Shown: in pieces, positions 8,210-16,413 of the stretch
Layout of the letters: each line of letters opens with the position of its first letter
How positions within the stretch are numbered: position 1 is the first letter of the stretch
Origin: Deferribacterales bacterium Deferri_01
GTDB lineage: Bacteria > Chrysiogenota > Deferribacteres > Deferribacterales > Geovibrionaceae
Length of the DNA: 64,000 bases
Assembly (NCBI GenBank): GCA_001603805.1
Contig: LUZY01000011.1
Location: 1-64,000 of the forward strand
Direction of reading: 5' to 3'
Notes under the pieces: generated by a model
The model's input: only the letters and a program-made list of their open reading frames with translations
Databases searched by the model: none
Told to the model about the DNA's origin: nothing
Position numbers and translations under genes: made by a program

Positions 8210-8838
8210 TGAACAACGATATAATAACCGTTGCTTTGCCTAAGGGCAGATTGGCGGATGAAACCATTGAACTTTTTGTGTCTAAGGGCATCACTCAGGA
8301 AGGAGTGGTGGACGAGGAGAGCAGAAAGCTTGTTTTCCTTGATGAAAAGCACGGCATGCGTTATATGCTGGTGCGCAACATGGATGTTCCCACTTATGTT
8401 GAACACGGTGCGGCGGATCTGGGCATAGTCGGTCTTGACATTGTTAAGGAAACCGCAGCGGATGTTTACGAGTTTATGGATCTCGGCTTCGGCGGGTGCA
8501 GACTTTGCGTCGCAGGAGTGAAAGACGGCAACAGCAGATACAGACATGATATGGTTGTCGCTACCAAATACCCGAGAATGACTAAGGATTTTTTTGCTAA
8601 GAAAGGCGTTTTTGTAGAAACAATAAAGTTATACGGTTCAATTGAGCTTGCCCCCATCGTTGGTCTTTCAGATATGATAGTCGACCTTGTCTCCACGGGG
8701 CAGACATTGAAAAAAAACGGGCTTGAGGTCATTGAGACAATGCTTGAATCCACAGCAAGGCTAATCGGAAACAAAAGTATGACCAGACTCAAACACGAGC
8801 GCGTTAAAGAAATAATTAAGCGGCTGGGCGGGATATGA
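8209..8838 (+). CDS. hisG: ATP phosphoribosyltransferase, short form
   Basis: A 209-residue HisG catalysing the first step of histidine synthesis, ATP plus PRPP to phosphoribosyl-ATP. It opens with VALPKGRLADETIELF, the PRPP enzyme's phosphate-loop start, and carries DLVSTGQTLKKNGL (about residue 163), the PRPP-binding signature. At 209 residues it is the short form lacking the C-terminal regulatory ACT-like domain, so activity should depend on a HisZ partner encoded elsewhere. It is translationally coupled to murA upstream and to bamA downstream (ATGA overlap). A histidine gene inside an envelope operon is a gene order known from other deep-branching Gram-negatives. Confidence 0.95.
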   Translation: MNNDIITVALPKGRLADETIELFVSKGITQEGVVDEESRKLVFLDEKHGMRYMLVRNMDVPTYVEHGAADLGIVGLDIVKETAADVYEFMDLGFGGCRLCVAGVKDGNSRYRHDMVVATKYPRMTKDFFAKKGVFVETIKLYGSIELAPIVGLSDMIVDLVSTGQTLKKNGLEVIETMLESTARLIGNKSMTRLKHERVKEIIKRLGGI

Positions 8839-11090
8839 ATTTTAAAAAGTTTTTTATTAATTTTTTTTTTAGTGTACTCATCTTAACCTTTACGGCAAAC
8901 TCATACGCCGCAGTAATAGACCTTGTCAAAATAGAAGGGAACAGGCGTGTTCCTTCCGAAACTTTCCTCAGATATACTGTTAAAGCCGGTGAAGAGTTCG
9001 ACATGAACAAGGTCAGCGCCTCCATAAAGGAGATTTTTGCCACTGACCTTGTTGTCGATGTTCAGGTGGACATGAGGGTTGACGACGATAAGCTGACCCT
9101 TGTCTATATGGTTAAGGAAAAACCCTATGTTAAGAAGGTTTATCTTGAAGGGAACATCAATGTCAGGGAAACGTACATCACCGAAGACATGATTCCGATG
9201 GAAGGTCAGATTCTTGACAGAGCCAAGATTGAAGAAAACATAAACAAGATTATAAGCGTTTATCATGACGAAAAATACTACTCAGCCTCCGTTAAGGCTG
9301 ATATAGAAGACAGAAGCAATAACTCTGTGGATGTTTTCTTCCGTATTGAAGAGGGACCCGAAGCACGAGTATACGATATAGTTTTCTCCGGCAACAGCTT
9401 CTATACAGATAAAGAACTTCTTAAGATGCTTTCCACAAAGGAAAAAGGCTTTTTTTCATGGCTCACGGGCAGCGGCAAGCTCAAACAGGAGCTTCTTGAG
9501 GTTGATGTCGAGAAGATCCGCGGCGAATATATGAAGAAAGGCTATATTAAAGTACGTGTCGGCGAGCCTGAAATTAAAGTTAACGATGAAAAGAAGAAGA
9601 AACTTACCCTGATTTTTCCCATAGAAGAAGGGGACAGATATAAAATAGACAAAGTCGCATTTGACGGTAATAAACACCGCACAGATAAAGAACTCGAAAC
9701 TGTCACAGTGCTTAAACCCGGCGAATGGTTTAATGTTGAAGAGTTTCAGAATGATATAAAACGCCTTACTGACCGTTTCACGGAAATAGGATACGCTTTT
9801 GCAAACGTTGAACCGCTTACAAAGGAAGACAGTGCCGCAAAAACAGTATCTCTGACTTATAAGGTTGAAGAAAATGTCCTTGTTAAGATCAGCCGTATCA
9901 ACATAAGAGGCAATGCGGACACTAAAGACAGAGTAATAAGGCGTGAAATGGATATAGCCGAAGGTGATATCTACGACAGCCGCAAAATCAAAAGCTCTAA
10001 GAAAAATATAGAATTCACTGACTATTTTGAAGAAGTGAGGCTCGATGAAAAAAGAGTGGACGATTCCTCAGTTGATCTTAATGTCGGAGTTAAGGACAAA
10101 AGAACAGGCTTTTTCAGCATAGGCATGGGTTATTCTTCAGTGGATGAGCTGATGTTCATGCTGAGACTTCAGAAGAAAAACCTGTTCGGTTCAGGCTACA
10201 CCACAGACCTCAAGGCTGAGTTTGCCAGCAAAAGAACTGACTATACCATTTCACTTACCGACCCATGGTTCCTTGATAAGCCCATCACTCTGGGTGTGGA
10301 TCTCTATAAACTGAAAAGAAACTACTATGAATATGACAAACATAATGACGGTGTGGCACTCAGACTCGGTCACCCTGTAATCGGACGTAAACTTTACGCC
10401 ACATATAAACTCGCATTTGAAAACGAAGAGATCTCCGATATTGATGATGACGCTTCCCAATATGTTTGGGATCAGGAAGGGGAGTACACAACAGTAAGTA
10501 TTACCCCTATACTTAACTACAGAACAACCAACCACCCTGTTGACCCCACTGAGGGTAATATCTCCAGAATCTATTATAAATATGCCGGCGGACCCCTCGG
10601 CGGTGATAATGACTATTACAAAACAGGTGTCGAAACTACTGAATTTATCCCGCTGTGGTGGAAATTCGTGGGAATGCTGCACCTTGAGGGCGGTTATCTG
10701 GATTCAAACGGTGAAGGCAGACTTCCTGTTGATGAACGTTTCAGGCTTGGCGGTATCTATAGTGTAAGAGGCTATAAATACGGCGACATATCACCTAAAG
10801 ATAATAAAGGCTATGACTACGGCGGTAATAAGATGTTTCTCTTTAATGCGGAATTTATCTTCCCCATCGCTGCTGATCAGGGTTTCAAAGGAGCTTTGTT
10901 CTATGACGCCGGACAGGTTAACGACACAGATGAGGATTATCTCAGCGGTGATTTTTATCAGGGTGTGGGTGTAGGCTTCCGCTGGTACAGCCCCATCGGA
11001 CCCATCAGAATCGAATATGGTATCCCCCTTGACCGTGATGACGGCAAAAAGTCCGGCAGATGGGAATTCTCAATGGGCGGTATGTTCTAG
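8835..11090 (+). CDS. bamA: Outer-membrane protein assembly factor BamA
   Basis: A 751-residue Omp85 protein that folds and inserts beta-barrel proteins into the outer membrane. A signal peptide (residues 1-25, ending NSYA) is followed by five POTRA domains to about residue 365. The barrel carries the conserved VRGY motif (in GIYSVRGYKYGD, about residue 640) and ends in the aromatic GGMF, a BamA-recognition C-terminus. The start overlaps the hisG stop (ATGA). It heads the envelope block: skp follows after about 300 bases of repeats, then lpxD, fabZ and lpxA. Confidence 0.96.
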   Translation: MNFKKFFINFFFSVLILTFTANSYAAVIDLVKIEGNRRVPSETFLRYTVKAGEEFDMNKVSASIKEIFATDLVVDVQVDMRVDDDKLTLVYMVKEKPYVKKVYLEGNINVRETYITEDMIPMEGQILDRAKIEENINKIISVYHDEKYYSASVKADIEDRSNNSVDVFFRIEEGPEARVYDIVFSGNSFYTDKELLKMLSTKEKGFFSWLTGSGKLKQELLEVDVEKIRGEYMKKGYIKVRVGEPEIKVNDEKKKKLTLIFPIEEGDRYKIDKVAFDGNKHRTDKELETVTVLKPGEWFNVEEFQNDIKRLTDRFTEIGYAFANVEPLTKEDSAAKTVSLTYKVEENVLVKISRINIRGNADTKDRVIRREMDIAEGDIYDSRKIKSSKKNIEFTDYFEEVRLDEKRVDDSSVDLNVGVKDKRTGFFSIGMGYSSVDELMFMLRLQKKNLFGSGYTTDLKAEFASKRTDYTISLTDPWFLDKPITLGVDLYKLKRNYYEYDKHNDGVALRLGHPVIGRKLYATYKLAFENEEISDIDDDASQYVWDQEGEYTTVSITPILNYRTTNHPVDPTEGNISRIYYKYAGGPLGGDNDYYKTGVETTEFIPLWWKFVGMLHLEGGYLDSNGEGRLPVDERFRLGGIYSVRGYKYGDISPKDNKGYDYGGNKMFLFNAEFIFPIAADQGFKGALFYDAGQVNDTDEDYLSGDFYQGVGVGFRWYSPIGPIRIEYGIPLDRDDGKKSGRWEFSMGGMF

Positions 11091-11154
11091 GCTCACGCAG
11101 GTGCGCTTGTGGTGTACCATGAGTAATGTAAGCAAAGGTATATAAACATATATA

Positions 11155-11249
11155 CAGTCACATGGATGTGACTGCGCCGTGCGTAGCGAAGGGCAGTGGG
11201 CTGCCCGCAAGCGTGTATCACAAATTTCTGGTGAGGAAAGTTTGTGATA
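11155..11249. repeat. Three-hairpin intergenic element, tandem copy 1
   Basis: Hairpin 1 is CAGTCACA-tgga-TGTGACTG (11155-11174). The linker is cgccgtgcgtagcgaa. Hairpin 2 is GGGCAG-tggg-CTGCCC (11191-11206). The second linker is gcaagcgtgt. Hairpin 3 has a perfect 9-bp outer stem TATCACAAA/TTTGTGATA, extended inward by a bulged TTTC/GAAA helix. Architecture and linkers match the element at 1324, but the stems do not. Confidence 0.8.
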
Positions 11250-11284
11250 ATCAAATAAGAAGCAAAGGCATATAAACATATATA

Positions 11285-11379
11285 CAGTCACAAGGATGTG
11301 ACTGCGCCGTGCGTAGCGAAGGGCAGTGGGCTGCCCGCGAGCGTGTATCACAAATTTCCAGGAGGGAAAATTTGTGATA
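11285..11379. repeat. Three-hairpin intergenic element, tandem copy 2
   Basis: This copy lies exactly 130 bp after copy 1. Changes fall in the first loop (tgga to agga), in the second linker (gcaagcg to gcgagcg) and inside the loop region of hairpin 3 (tggtga to ccagga). All three paired stems are otherwise kept. It ends a few bases before the skp ribosome site GGAGG at 11389. Confidence 0.8.
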
Positions 11380-11401
11380 ATCAAATATGGAGGCTATTTT
11401 A

Positions 11402-11917
11402 ATGAGTAAACTTACGGCTTTAGTTGTTGCAGCGGTTCTTATGATGTCCGGTACGGCGTTTGCCAAGATTGGTGTCGTCAACTTTCAGAAAGTGCTCAGC
11501 ACTTCGGATTCGGGCAAATCCGTCTACAGTAAGCTGAAAACCAAAGCAGCAGAGTTTGACACAGAGCTTGAAAAACTCAGCAAAGAGATTACAAAGCTTC
11601 AGAACGATTTTGAAAAGCAGGCAAACCTGCTCACTCCTGAAGCCAAAGACAAAAGAACTGCGGAAATCAATAGACTTGTAAGAGAGTTTAACGGCGCTAA
11701 AAAGGACTATTCCAACCAGCTCCAGAGAATAGAGGCACGTTATCTTAAGGATATAGAGTCAGAGGTTCTTGACATCACTGAAAAACTTGGAAAAGAGCTT
11801 GCTTATGAACTCATAGTCGAGTTTCAGCACGCAGGCGTTATGTATTTTTCAGACAAAGTGGATATCACCGACATAGTTATCGAAAGGTATAACAAGGAAT
11901 GGAACGCAAAAAAATAA
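11402..11917 (+). CDS. skp: Periplasmic chaperone OmpH/Skp family
   Basis: A 171-residue periplasmic chaperone that escorts unfolded outer-membrane proteins to the Bam complex. The signal peptide (residues 1-21) ends GTAFA, and the mature protein starts KIGVVNFQKVLS, the OmpH hallmark. The middle is a long charged coiled coil (about residues 40-120), matching Skp's tentacle helices. ATG at 11402 was chosen because GGAGG lies 8 bases upstream; an in-frame ATG at 11387 overlaps the ribosome site and would disrupt the signal peptide. The stop overlaps lpxD by 19 bases. The place between bamA and lpxD is the usual one. Confidence 0.93.
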   Translation: MSKLTALVVAAVLMMSGTAFAKIGVVNFQKVLSTSDSGKSVYSKLKTKAAEFDTELEKLSKEITKLQNDFEKQANLLTPEAKDKRTAEINRLVREFNGAKKDYSNQLQRIEARYLKDIESEVLDITEKLGKELAYELIVEFQHAGVMYFSDKVDITDIVIERYNKEWNAKK

Positions 11918-12948
11918 GCGGAAAGCTTAAGCTTTCGGAAATTGCCGCAAAACTCGGCGGACGGCTTGAAGGAAAGGATGCCGAAGTTACAGGCATCCGT
12001 CCTGTTGACTCTGCTGAAAGCGGATGTGTGTCCTTTCTGTTTGACAAGAAATTGGCGGAGGCTGCTCTTAAAGGGGCAGCTTCCGCTTTTATCATTCCGG
12101 AGGGCAATTCATTTGCTGCAGACAGACCGGTAATTTATGTTAAAGAAGCCCGTGCGGCTTTGGCAATTGCCATTGATCTTTTCTATCCGGTTGTGGAAAG
12201 AGCAGCAGGTATAAGTGAGAAGGCAAATATTGCCCCTTCTGCCAAGATCGCGCTCTCCGCCAGAATTGATGCCGGAGCTACGGTTTCTGAAGATGCCGTA
12301 ATAGGTGCGGGAACAGTGATTTACCCCAACTCATTCATCGGTTCCGGAACTGTAGTAGGCGATAACTGCGTGATTTATCCCAATGTCACGGTTTATCATG
12401 GATGCCGCATCGGAAACGGTGTTGTGCTTCATTCCGGCTGTGTTATAGGGGCTGACGGTTTCGGCTACTATCAGGACAAAGGCGTTTCCATCAAGATACC
12501 GCAAGTCGGCGGAGTTGTCCTTGGGGACAATGTCGAAATCGGCTCCAACTCTTGTGTGGATAGGGGCGCATTGGGTGATACTGTCATAGGCGAAGGCACT
12601 AAGATAGATAATCAGGTGCAGATCGGTCATAACACCAGGATCGGCAAGCATTGTATCTTTGTGGGACAGACAGGGATTGCCGGAAGTTGCGAAATAGGTG
12701 ACTATGTGGTTTTCGGAGCGAGATCAGGAACTAAGGATCATGTCAGGATCGCTTCTAAAACAATTATCGCCGCTCAAGGCGGTGTAGACAGAGATATAGA
12801 TGAAAGCGGAATATATGGCGGTTTTCCTATTCAGTCGAAGATGAAATGGATGAAAAACAATGCCGCTCTGCTGGAAATTTCTGATATAAGAAAGAAAGTT
12901 AATGAAATCTCAAGGAGACTTAATGATGGATCTGAGACAGATTCTTGA
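11899..12948 (+). CDS. lpxD: UDP-3-O-acylglucosamine N-acyltransferase
   Basis: A 349-residue LpxD, third step of lipid A synthesis, adding an N-linked hydroxyacyl chain from acyl-ACP. The N-terminal ~100 residues are the uridine-binding domain (with SGCVSFLFDKK). A left-handed beta-helix of hexapeptide repeats follows (about 105-320), with the catalytic histidine in VQIGHNTRIGKHCIF (about residue 245). A short helical tail completes the protein. The family length is about 340. The start lies within the skp coding end, and the last 26 bases overlap fabZ, so the cluster is tightly coupled. Confidence 0.96.
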   Translation: MERKKISGKLKLSEIAAKLGGRLEGKDAEVTGIRPVDSAESGCVSFLFDKKLAEAALKGAASAFIIPEGNSFAADRPVIYVKEARAALAIAIDLFYPVVERAAGISEKANIAPSAKIALSARIDAGATVSEDAVIGAGTVIYPNSFIGSGTVVGDNCVIYPNVTVYHGCRIGNGVVLHSGCVIGADGFGYYQDKGVSIKIPQVGGVVLGDNVEIGSNSCVDRGALGDTVIGEGTKIDNQVQIGHNTRIGKHCIFVGQTGIAGSCEIGDYVVFGARSGTKDHVRIASKTIIAAQGGVDRDIDESGIYGGFPIQSKMKWMKNNAALLEISDIRKKVNEISRRLNDGSETDS

Positions 12949-13357
12949 TATTCTTCCCCACCGTTACCCATTCCTCCTTGTAGACAAGGTTCTTGAAATA
13001 AGAGAAAACGGAATAACGGCAATAAAAAATGTGACATTCAACGAACCCCATTTTCAGGGACATTTTCCCGGTTATCCGGTTATGCCCGGAGTGCTGATAG
13101 TCGAAGCTCTGGCGCAGGCAGCAGGGATATACGCGCTGAATAAACAGGGAGAAACAGGGAAAAACAAATTTTTCCTTTTCATGTCCATAGAAAACGCAAA
13201 ATTCCGCAAAATCGTTCAGCCGGGCGATACATTGACTCTGAGCTGTGAAGTTCTTAAGGCTAAGAGAGATCTTCTCAAGTCGCAATGTGTGGCAACCGTT
13301 GATGGTGAAGTTGCCTGCGAGGCTGTTCTTACTGCGGTTATGAGGGAAGTGCAATGA
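12923..13357 (+). CDS. fabZ: 3-hydroxyacyl-ACP dehydratase FabZ
   Basis: A 144-residue hotdog-fold dehydratase that removes water from 3-hydroxyacyl-ACP in type II fatty acid synthesis. It competes with LpxA and LpxD for the same acyl-ACPs, which explains its place in lpx operons. The opening PHRYPFLLVDKV and the active-site stretch HFQGHFPGYPVMPGVLIVEA, with catalytic His and Glu, are intact. Start 12923 is preferred because AAGGAG lies 5 bases upstream (8 bases for the adjacent ATG at 12926); an ATG at 12902 would precede the ribosome site. The stop overlaps lpxA by 4 bases. Confidence 0.95.
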   Translation: MMDLRQILDILPHRYPFLLVDKVLEIRENGITAIKNVTFNEPHFQGHFPGYPVMPGVLIVEALAQAAGIYALNKQGETGKNKFFLFMSIENAKFRKIVQPGDTLTLSCEVLKAKRDLLKSQCVATVDGEVACEAVLTAVMREVQ

Positions 13358-14121
13358 TAAGTCCTTTGGCATATGTTGATCCGGGCAGTGAAGTACATGA
13401 GACAGCGGAGATTGAACGTGGAGCTTATGTCGGCAAGGGATGCCGCATCGGTGCCGGCGTAAAAATCGGCGTAAATGCTGTTGTTGAGATGCACACCGAA
13501 ATAGGCGAAGGAACATTAATCTGTGCCAATGCTCATGTGGGCGGAGCGCCGCAGGACACTGGCTACAAAGGAGAAGACACCAAGCTTAAAATCGGGAAAA
13601 ATTGTGTTATCAGAGAGTTTGCCACAATCCACAGAGCAACGACGAAGGAAAACTGGATCACTCTTGTTGGGGACAACTGCTATCTGATGACCGGTTCTCA
13701 CATAGCGCACGACTCTGTTGTGGGCAACAACGTTATCTTCACGAATTATTCCTGCACAGCGGGGCATGTTCATGTGGGAGATTTTACGGTGTTCGGCGGT
13801 TATGCCGCAGTACATCAGTTCACCAGAATAGGTTCAATGGTTATGCTGGGTAACAGGGCAAGCGTGACTAAGGATGTGCCTCATTTCTGTCTCTTTGCAG
13901 ACGGCGGAATCCCCGGACTTAATGTCGTGGGGCTGCGCAGAAGAGGGATGACTAGTGAGGCGAGACTTGAATTGAAAAAAGCTCTGCATATATACGGCAA
14001 TCTTTCAAATTCATGGGAAAGTGTTCCTTCACTCCTGAAGGAACTCACCCAGTTTGATGAAATAAAAATGTTTATTGACTTTATAGAAGCGCCTTCCAAA
14101 AGGGGCTTCTCCCGGAGATAA
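13354..14121 (+). CDS. lpxA: UDP-N-acetylglucosamine acyltransferase LpxA
   Basis: A 255-residue hexapeptide-repeat acyltransferase that starts lipid A synthesis by placing a hydroxyacyl chain on the 3-position of UDP-GlcNAc (or on the 3-amino analogue in some bacteria). Regular left-handed beta-helix repeats fill residues 1-190, with the catalytic histidine in SHIAHDSVVGN (about residue 120) and the conserved IPGLNVVGLRRRG near 187. The C-terminal helical domain is normal in length. The next gene, a Gfo/Idh dehydrogenase 6 bases downstream, raises the question of which sugar this LpxA uses. Confidence 0.96.
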   Translation: MISPLAYVDPGSEVHETAEIERGAYVGKGCRIGAGVKIGVNAVVEMHTEIGEGTLICANAHVGGAPQDTGYKGEDTKLKIGKNCVIREFATIHRATTKENWITLVGDNCYLMTGSHIAHDSVVGNNVIFTNYSCTAGHVHVGDFTVFGGYAAVHQFTRIGSMVMLGNRASVTKDVPHFCLFADGGIPGLNVVGLRRRGMTSEARLELKKALHIYGNLSNSWESVPSLLKELTQFDEIKMFIDFIEAPSKRGFSRR

Positions 14122-14126
14122 GAACA

Positions 14127-15101
14127 ATGCTTAAAGTTGGTTTGATAGGACTCGGAAAGATGGGTAAATACCATCTGAACATATATGATGAACTCCAGAA
14201 TGTGAATATGATAGGAATTTGCGATGTATCGCAGGCTGTGCTTGATGAACTCAAGCCAAGATTCAGATACGAGGCGTTTACTGATTATCGTGATCTGCTT
14301 CCTAAAGTTGATGCTGTAACTGTTGCCGCACCCACAAAGTATCATTTTGATATAGTTAAGGAATGTCTTGAAGCTGGCAAGCATGTTCTGGTGGAGAAGC
14401 CTATTACCACTAATCTGGAAGAAGCGCAGAAGCTGTTTGAAATAGCTGCAAAGAAAAACCTTGTGCTGCATATCGGGCATGTTGAGAGGTTTAACGGAGC
14501 AGTTCAGGAGCTTCGCAAAATAGCCGATAATCCCTACCTTATTGAGTCAAGAAGGGTCGGACCATTCAACCCCAATTTCGCAAAAGACAGCATCATCCTT
14601 GATCTTATGATCCATGACATAGACATAATCGTCAACATGGTCAATGCGGATGTTGTGGAAATTCAGGCTTCCGGTTCAAGGGTTTACTCTGAACTGCCTG
14701 ACTATGCTGCGGTTAACATCCGCTTCGACGGCAACACAACTGCTCAGATAGTTGTAAGCCGTGTAACGCAGAAGAAAGACAGGATAATGAGCATAAGCCA
14801 GAAGGATGCGTTCATTACCCTTGATTACACCAGTCAGGACATAAATATATACAGAAACGCCCAGAGCCAGCATGTGTTCGGTAACAAAGAACTTCACTAC
14901 AGAAACGAATACATCCTCGAAAGACTCTTTGTCTATAAGGACAACCCGCTTAAACAGGAGATAAAACACTTTATCGACTGCATAAACGGCACTGTTAAAC
15001 GTGTGGTTACTGTGGAACATGAGCTTAAATCTCTCAAAATCGCCCTCAAGATTGACGATATGCTCACCAAGGGCATAGGTGCTGAAGAGGTCAGAATTTG
15101 A
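14127..15101 (+). CDS. Gfo/Idh/MocA family NAD(P)-dependent dehydrogenase
   Basis: A 324-residue oxidoreductase. The N-terminal Rossmann fold has VGLIGLGKMGKYH (residues 3-15) and the family signature VLVEKPITTNLEEA (about residue 89). The C-terminal Gfo/Idh domain carries a GHVERFNGA motif (about 117), with LDLMIHDIDII (about 155) supplying the conserved His/Asp. It lies between lpxA and lpxI in one operon. In Acidithiobacillus and Leptospira a related enzyme, GnnA, oxidises UDP-GlcNAc at C3 before GnnB transaminates it to give 3-amino lipid A. No aminotransferase is present here, so that role is only a possibility. It could instead act on another envelope nucleotide sugar. Confidence 0.85.
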   Translation: MLKVGLIGLGKMGKYHLNIYDELQNVNMIGICDVSQAVLDELKPRFRYEAFTDYRDLLPKVDAVTVAAPTKYHFDIVKECLEAGKHVLVEKPITTNLEEAQKLFEIAAKKNLVLHIGHVERFNGAVQELRKIADNPYLIESRRVGPFNPNFAKDSIILDLMIHDIDIIVNMVNADVVEIQASGSRVYSELPDYAAVNIRFDGNTTAQIVVSRVTQKKDRIMSISQKDAFITLDYTSQDINIYRNAQSQHVFGNKELHYRNEYILERLFVYKDNPLKQEIKHFIDCINGTVKRVVTVEHELKSLKIALKIDDMLTKGIGAEEVRI

Positions 15102-15898
15102 ACAAAGTCGGACTGATCGCCGGAAGGGGAGAGATACCCCTTCTGGTTAAGAGGGAGCTTGAAGCCGCCGGAAAGGAGCATATCGTAATTGCACTTGCCG
15201 AAGGTGTTGCAGACTTTCTCCGCCCATACTGCGGTGATCTCCCTGTGTTCTCGCCGCTTCAGGTGGGTAAGGTCATAAAGACACTTAAAAAAGAAAAAGT
15301 GACAGATGTTGTCTTCGCCGGAAAAGTGGATAAGGATGTTCTTCTGGGCAGGCTCCGCTTTGACGCAACACTGTTTAAATTGATTTTTAAATTAAAGGAT
15401 TTCCGTGACGATACAGTTATGGGCGCCATAAGGGAAGAATTTGAGGCAAACGGGATAAATATCCTTAAACAGACAGAAATTCTCTCACGTTTTCTTGCCC
15501 CTAAGGGGCAGATATCCTCCCGTGTGCCTGATAAAGAAGAACAGGATGACATCGATTTTGGTTTTCCAATAGCAAAAAAAATAGGCGAACTTGACATCGG
15601 GCAGACAATTATAGTACGTAAGCGTGCCGTAATGGCTGTTGAAGCGTTGGAAGGCACAGACAAGGCTATTGAACGGGGCTGCGGGCTTGCAAAAAGCAAA
15701 GCAGTTGTAATAAAGATAAAGCGCCCGTTTCAGGATGACCGGTTTGATATTCCGACTGTTGGTGTTGACACCCTTAAACAAATAGCAGATAATAAAGGAA
15801 CTGTTCTGGCAGTTGAAGCGGGCAGCACATTTATTGTCGACTATGACGGATGCAGAGCTTTTGCTGATTCCAAAGACATTTCATTTTTGGGCATCTGA
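15098..15898 (+). CDS. lpxI: UDP-2,3-diacylglucosamine pyrophosphatase LpxI
   Basis: A 266-residue LpxI (DUF1009 family), which hydrolyses UDP-2,3-diacylglucosamine to lipid X. This is the alternative to LpxH found in alpha- and deltaproteobacteria and other diderms. The start VGLIAGRGEIPLLVKREL, the FAGKVDKDVLLG block and DDTVMGAI (about residue 105) are family features, as is the C-terminal IPTVGVDTL. It starts at TTG overlapping the preceding stop by 4 bases. LpxB, the usual next gene, is not found downstream in this window. Confidence 0.92.
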   Translation: MNKVGLIAGRGEIPLLVKRELEAAGKEHIVIALAEGVADFLRPYCGDLPVFSPLQVGKVIKTLKKEKVTDVVFAGKVDKDVLLGRLRFDATLFKLIFKLKDFRDDTVMGAIREEFEANGINILKQTEILSRFLAPKGQISSRVPDKEEQDDIDFGFPIAKKIGELDIGQTIIVRKRAVMAVEALEGTDKAIERGCGLAKSKAVVIKIKRPFQDDRFDIPTVGVDTLKQIADNKGTVLAVEAGSTFIVDYDGCRAFADSKDISFLGI

Positions 15899-15939
15899 AT
15901 TATAACGTTAATAAATGCGCCGGATTTTTTGAGGTCTTA

Positions 15940-16410
15940 ATGAAAGCAGAGCATATCAACCCTTTTATAATTTCCACCAGCGAAGTTTTTAAAACAATGG
16001 TGGGAGCGGAACCCAGGAAAGAAGAAGTCTATGTCCGTGATGAAAAAGAGTTTGTGAACGAAATTTCAGGCGTAATCGGTCTTGCGGGTGATGCTAACGG
16101 GTTTGTTATCATCAGCATGCCGGAATCACTCGCCCTTAAAATATACAAAAGTTTTGCAGGCGAAGAAAAAGACGCCATCGACCCCGATGTAACAGATGCA
16201 ATCGGAGAAATCCTCAACATGATCGCAGGCGGCGCTAAACAGATTTTCTCACGTCTCGGTGTGAGATTTAAAATATCCATCCCTAACGTAATTCTCGGCA
16301 AAGACCACAAAATAGCAAAACAGAGAACAACCAAAAGCCTTTGTGTTAAATTCAGCTTGGAAGGGAGCAGCTTTGTTATAGAGGCGGCTCTTCAGGAAAA
16401 GAAAGGTTAA
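15940..16410 (+). CDS. CheX-like chemotaxis phosphatase domain protein
   Basis: A 156-residue CheX/CheC-type protein (PF13690). The signature DAIGEILNMIAGGAKQIF (about residues 86-103) contains the Glu and Asn that in CheX dephosphorylate CheY-P. No other domain is present, and no chemotaxis genes are nearby. It is followed four bases after its stop by a prepilin peptidase gene, so a role in motility or pilus-related signalling is plausible but unproven. The ribosome site GAGG precedes ATG by 6 bases. It is separated from lpxI by 41 bases and may belong to the same transcript. Confidence 0.82.
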   Translation: MKAEHINPFIISTSEVFKTMVGAEPRKEEVYVRDEKEFVNEISGVIGLAGDANGFVIISMPESLALKIYKSFAGEEKDAIDPDVTDAIGEILNMIAGGAKQIFSRLGVRFKISIPNVILGKDHKIAKQRTTKSLCVKFSLEGSSFVIEAALQEKKG

Positions 16411-16413
16411 ATT

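Larger units (their letters stand above)
11091..11401. other. bamA-skp intergenic region filled by a tandem repeat
   Basis: The 311 bases between bamA and the skp start hold two 130-bp tandem units (11131-11260 and 11261-11387), each containing one copy of the three-hairpin element preceded by gcaaagg-tatataaacatatatac. The first 40 bases after bamA show no recognisable feature. No clear terminator separates the two genes, so transcription may run through the repeats. Confidence 0.7.

Noticed and set aside
11070-11481. Minus-strand frames of 104 and 76 codons across the bamA-skp gap
   Set aside because: They are translations of the 130-bp tandem repeats and hairpins; the same peptide motif recurs because the DNA repeats. 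No ribosome site or conserved domain is seen.
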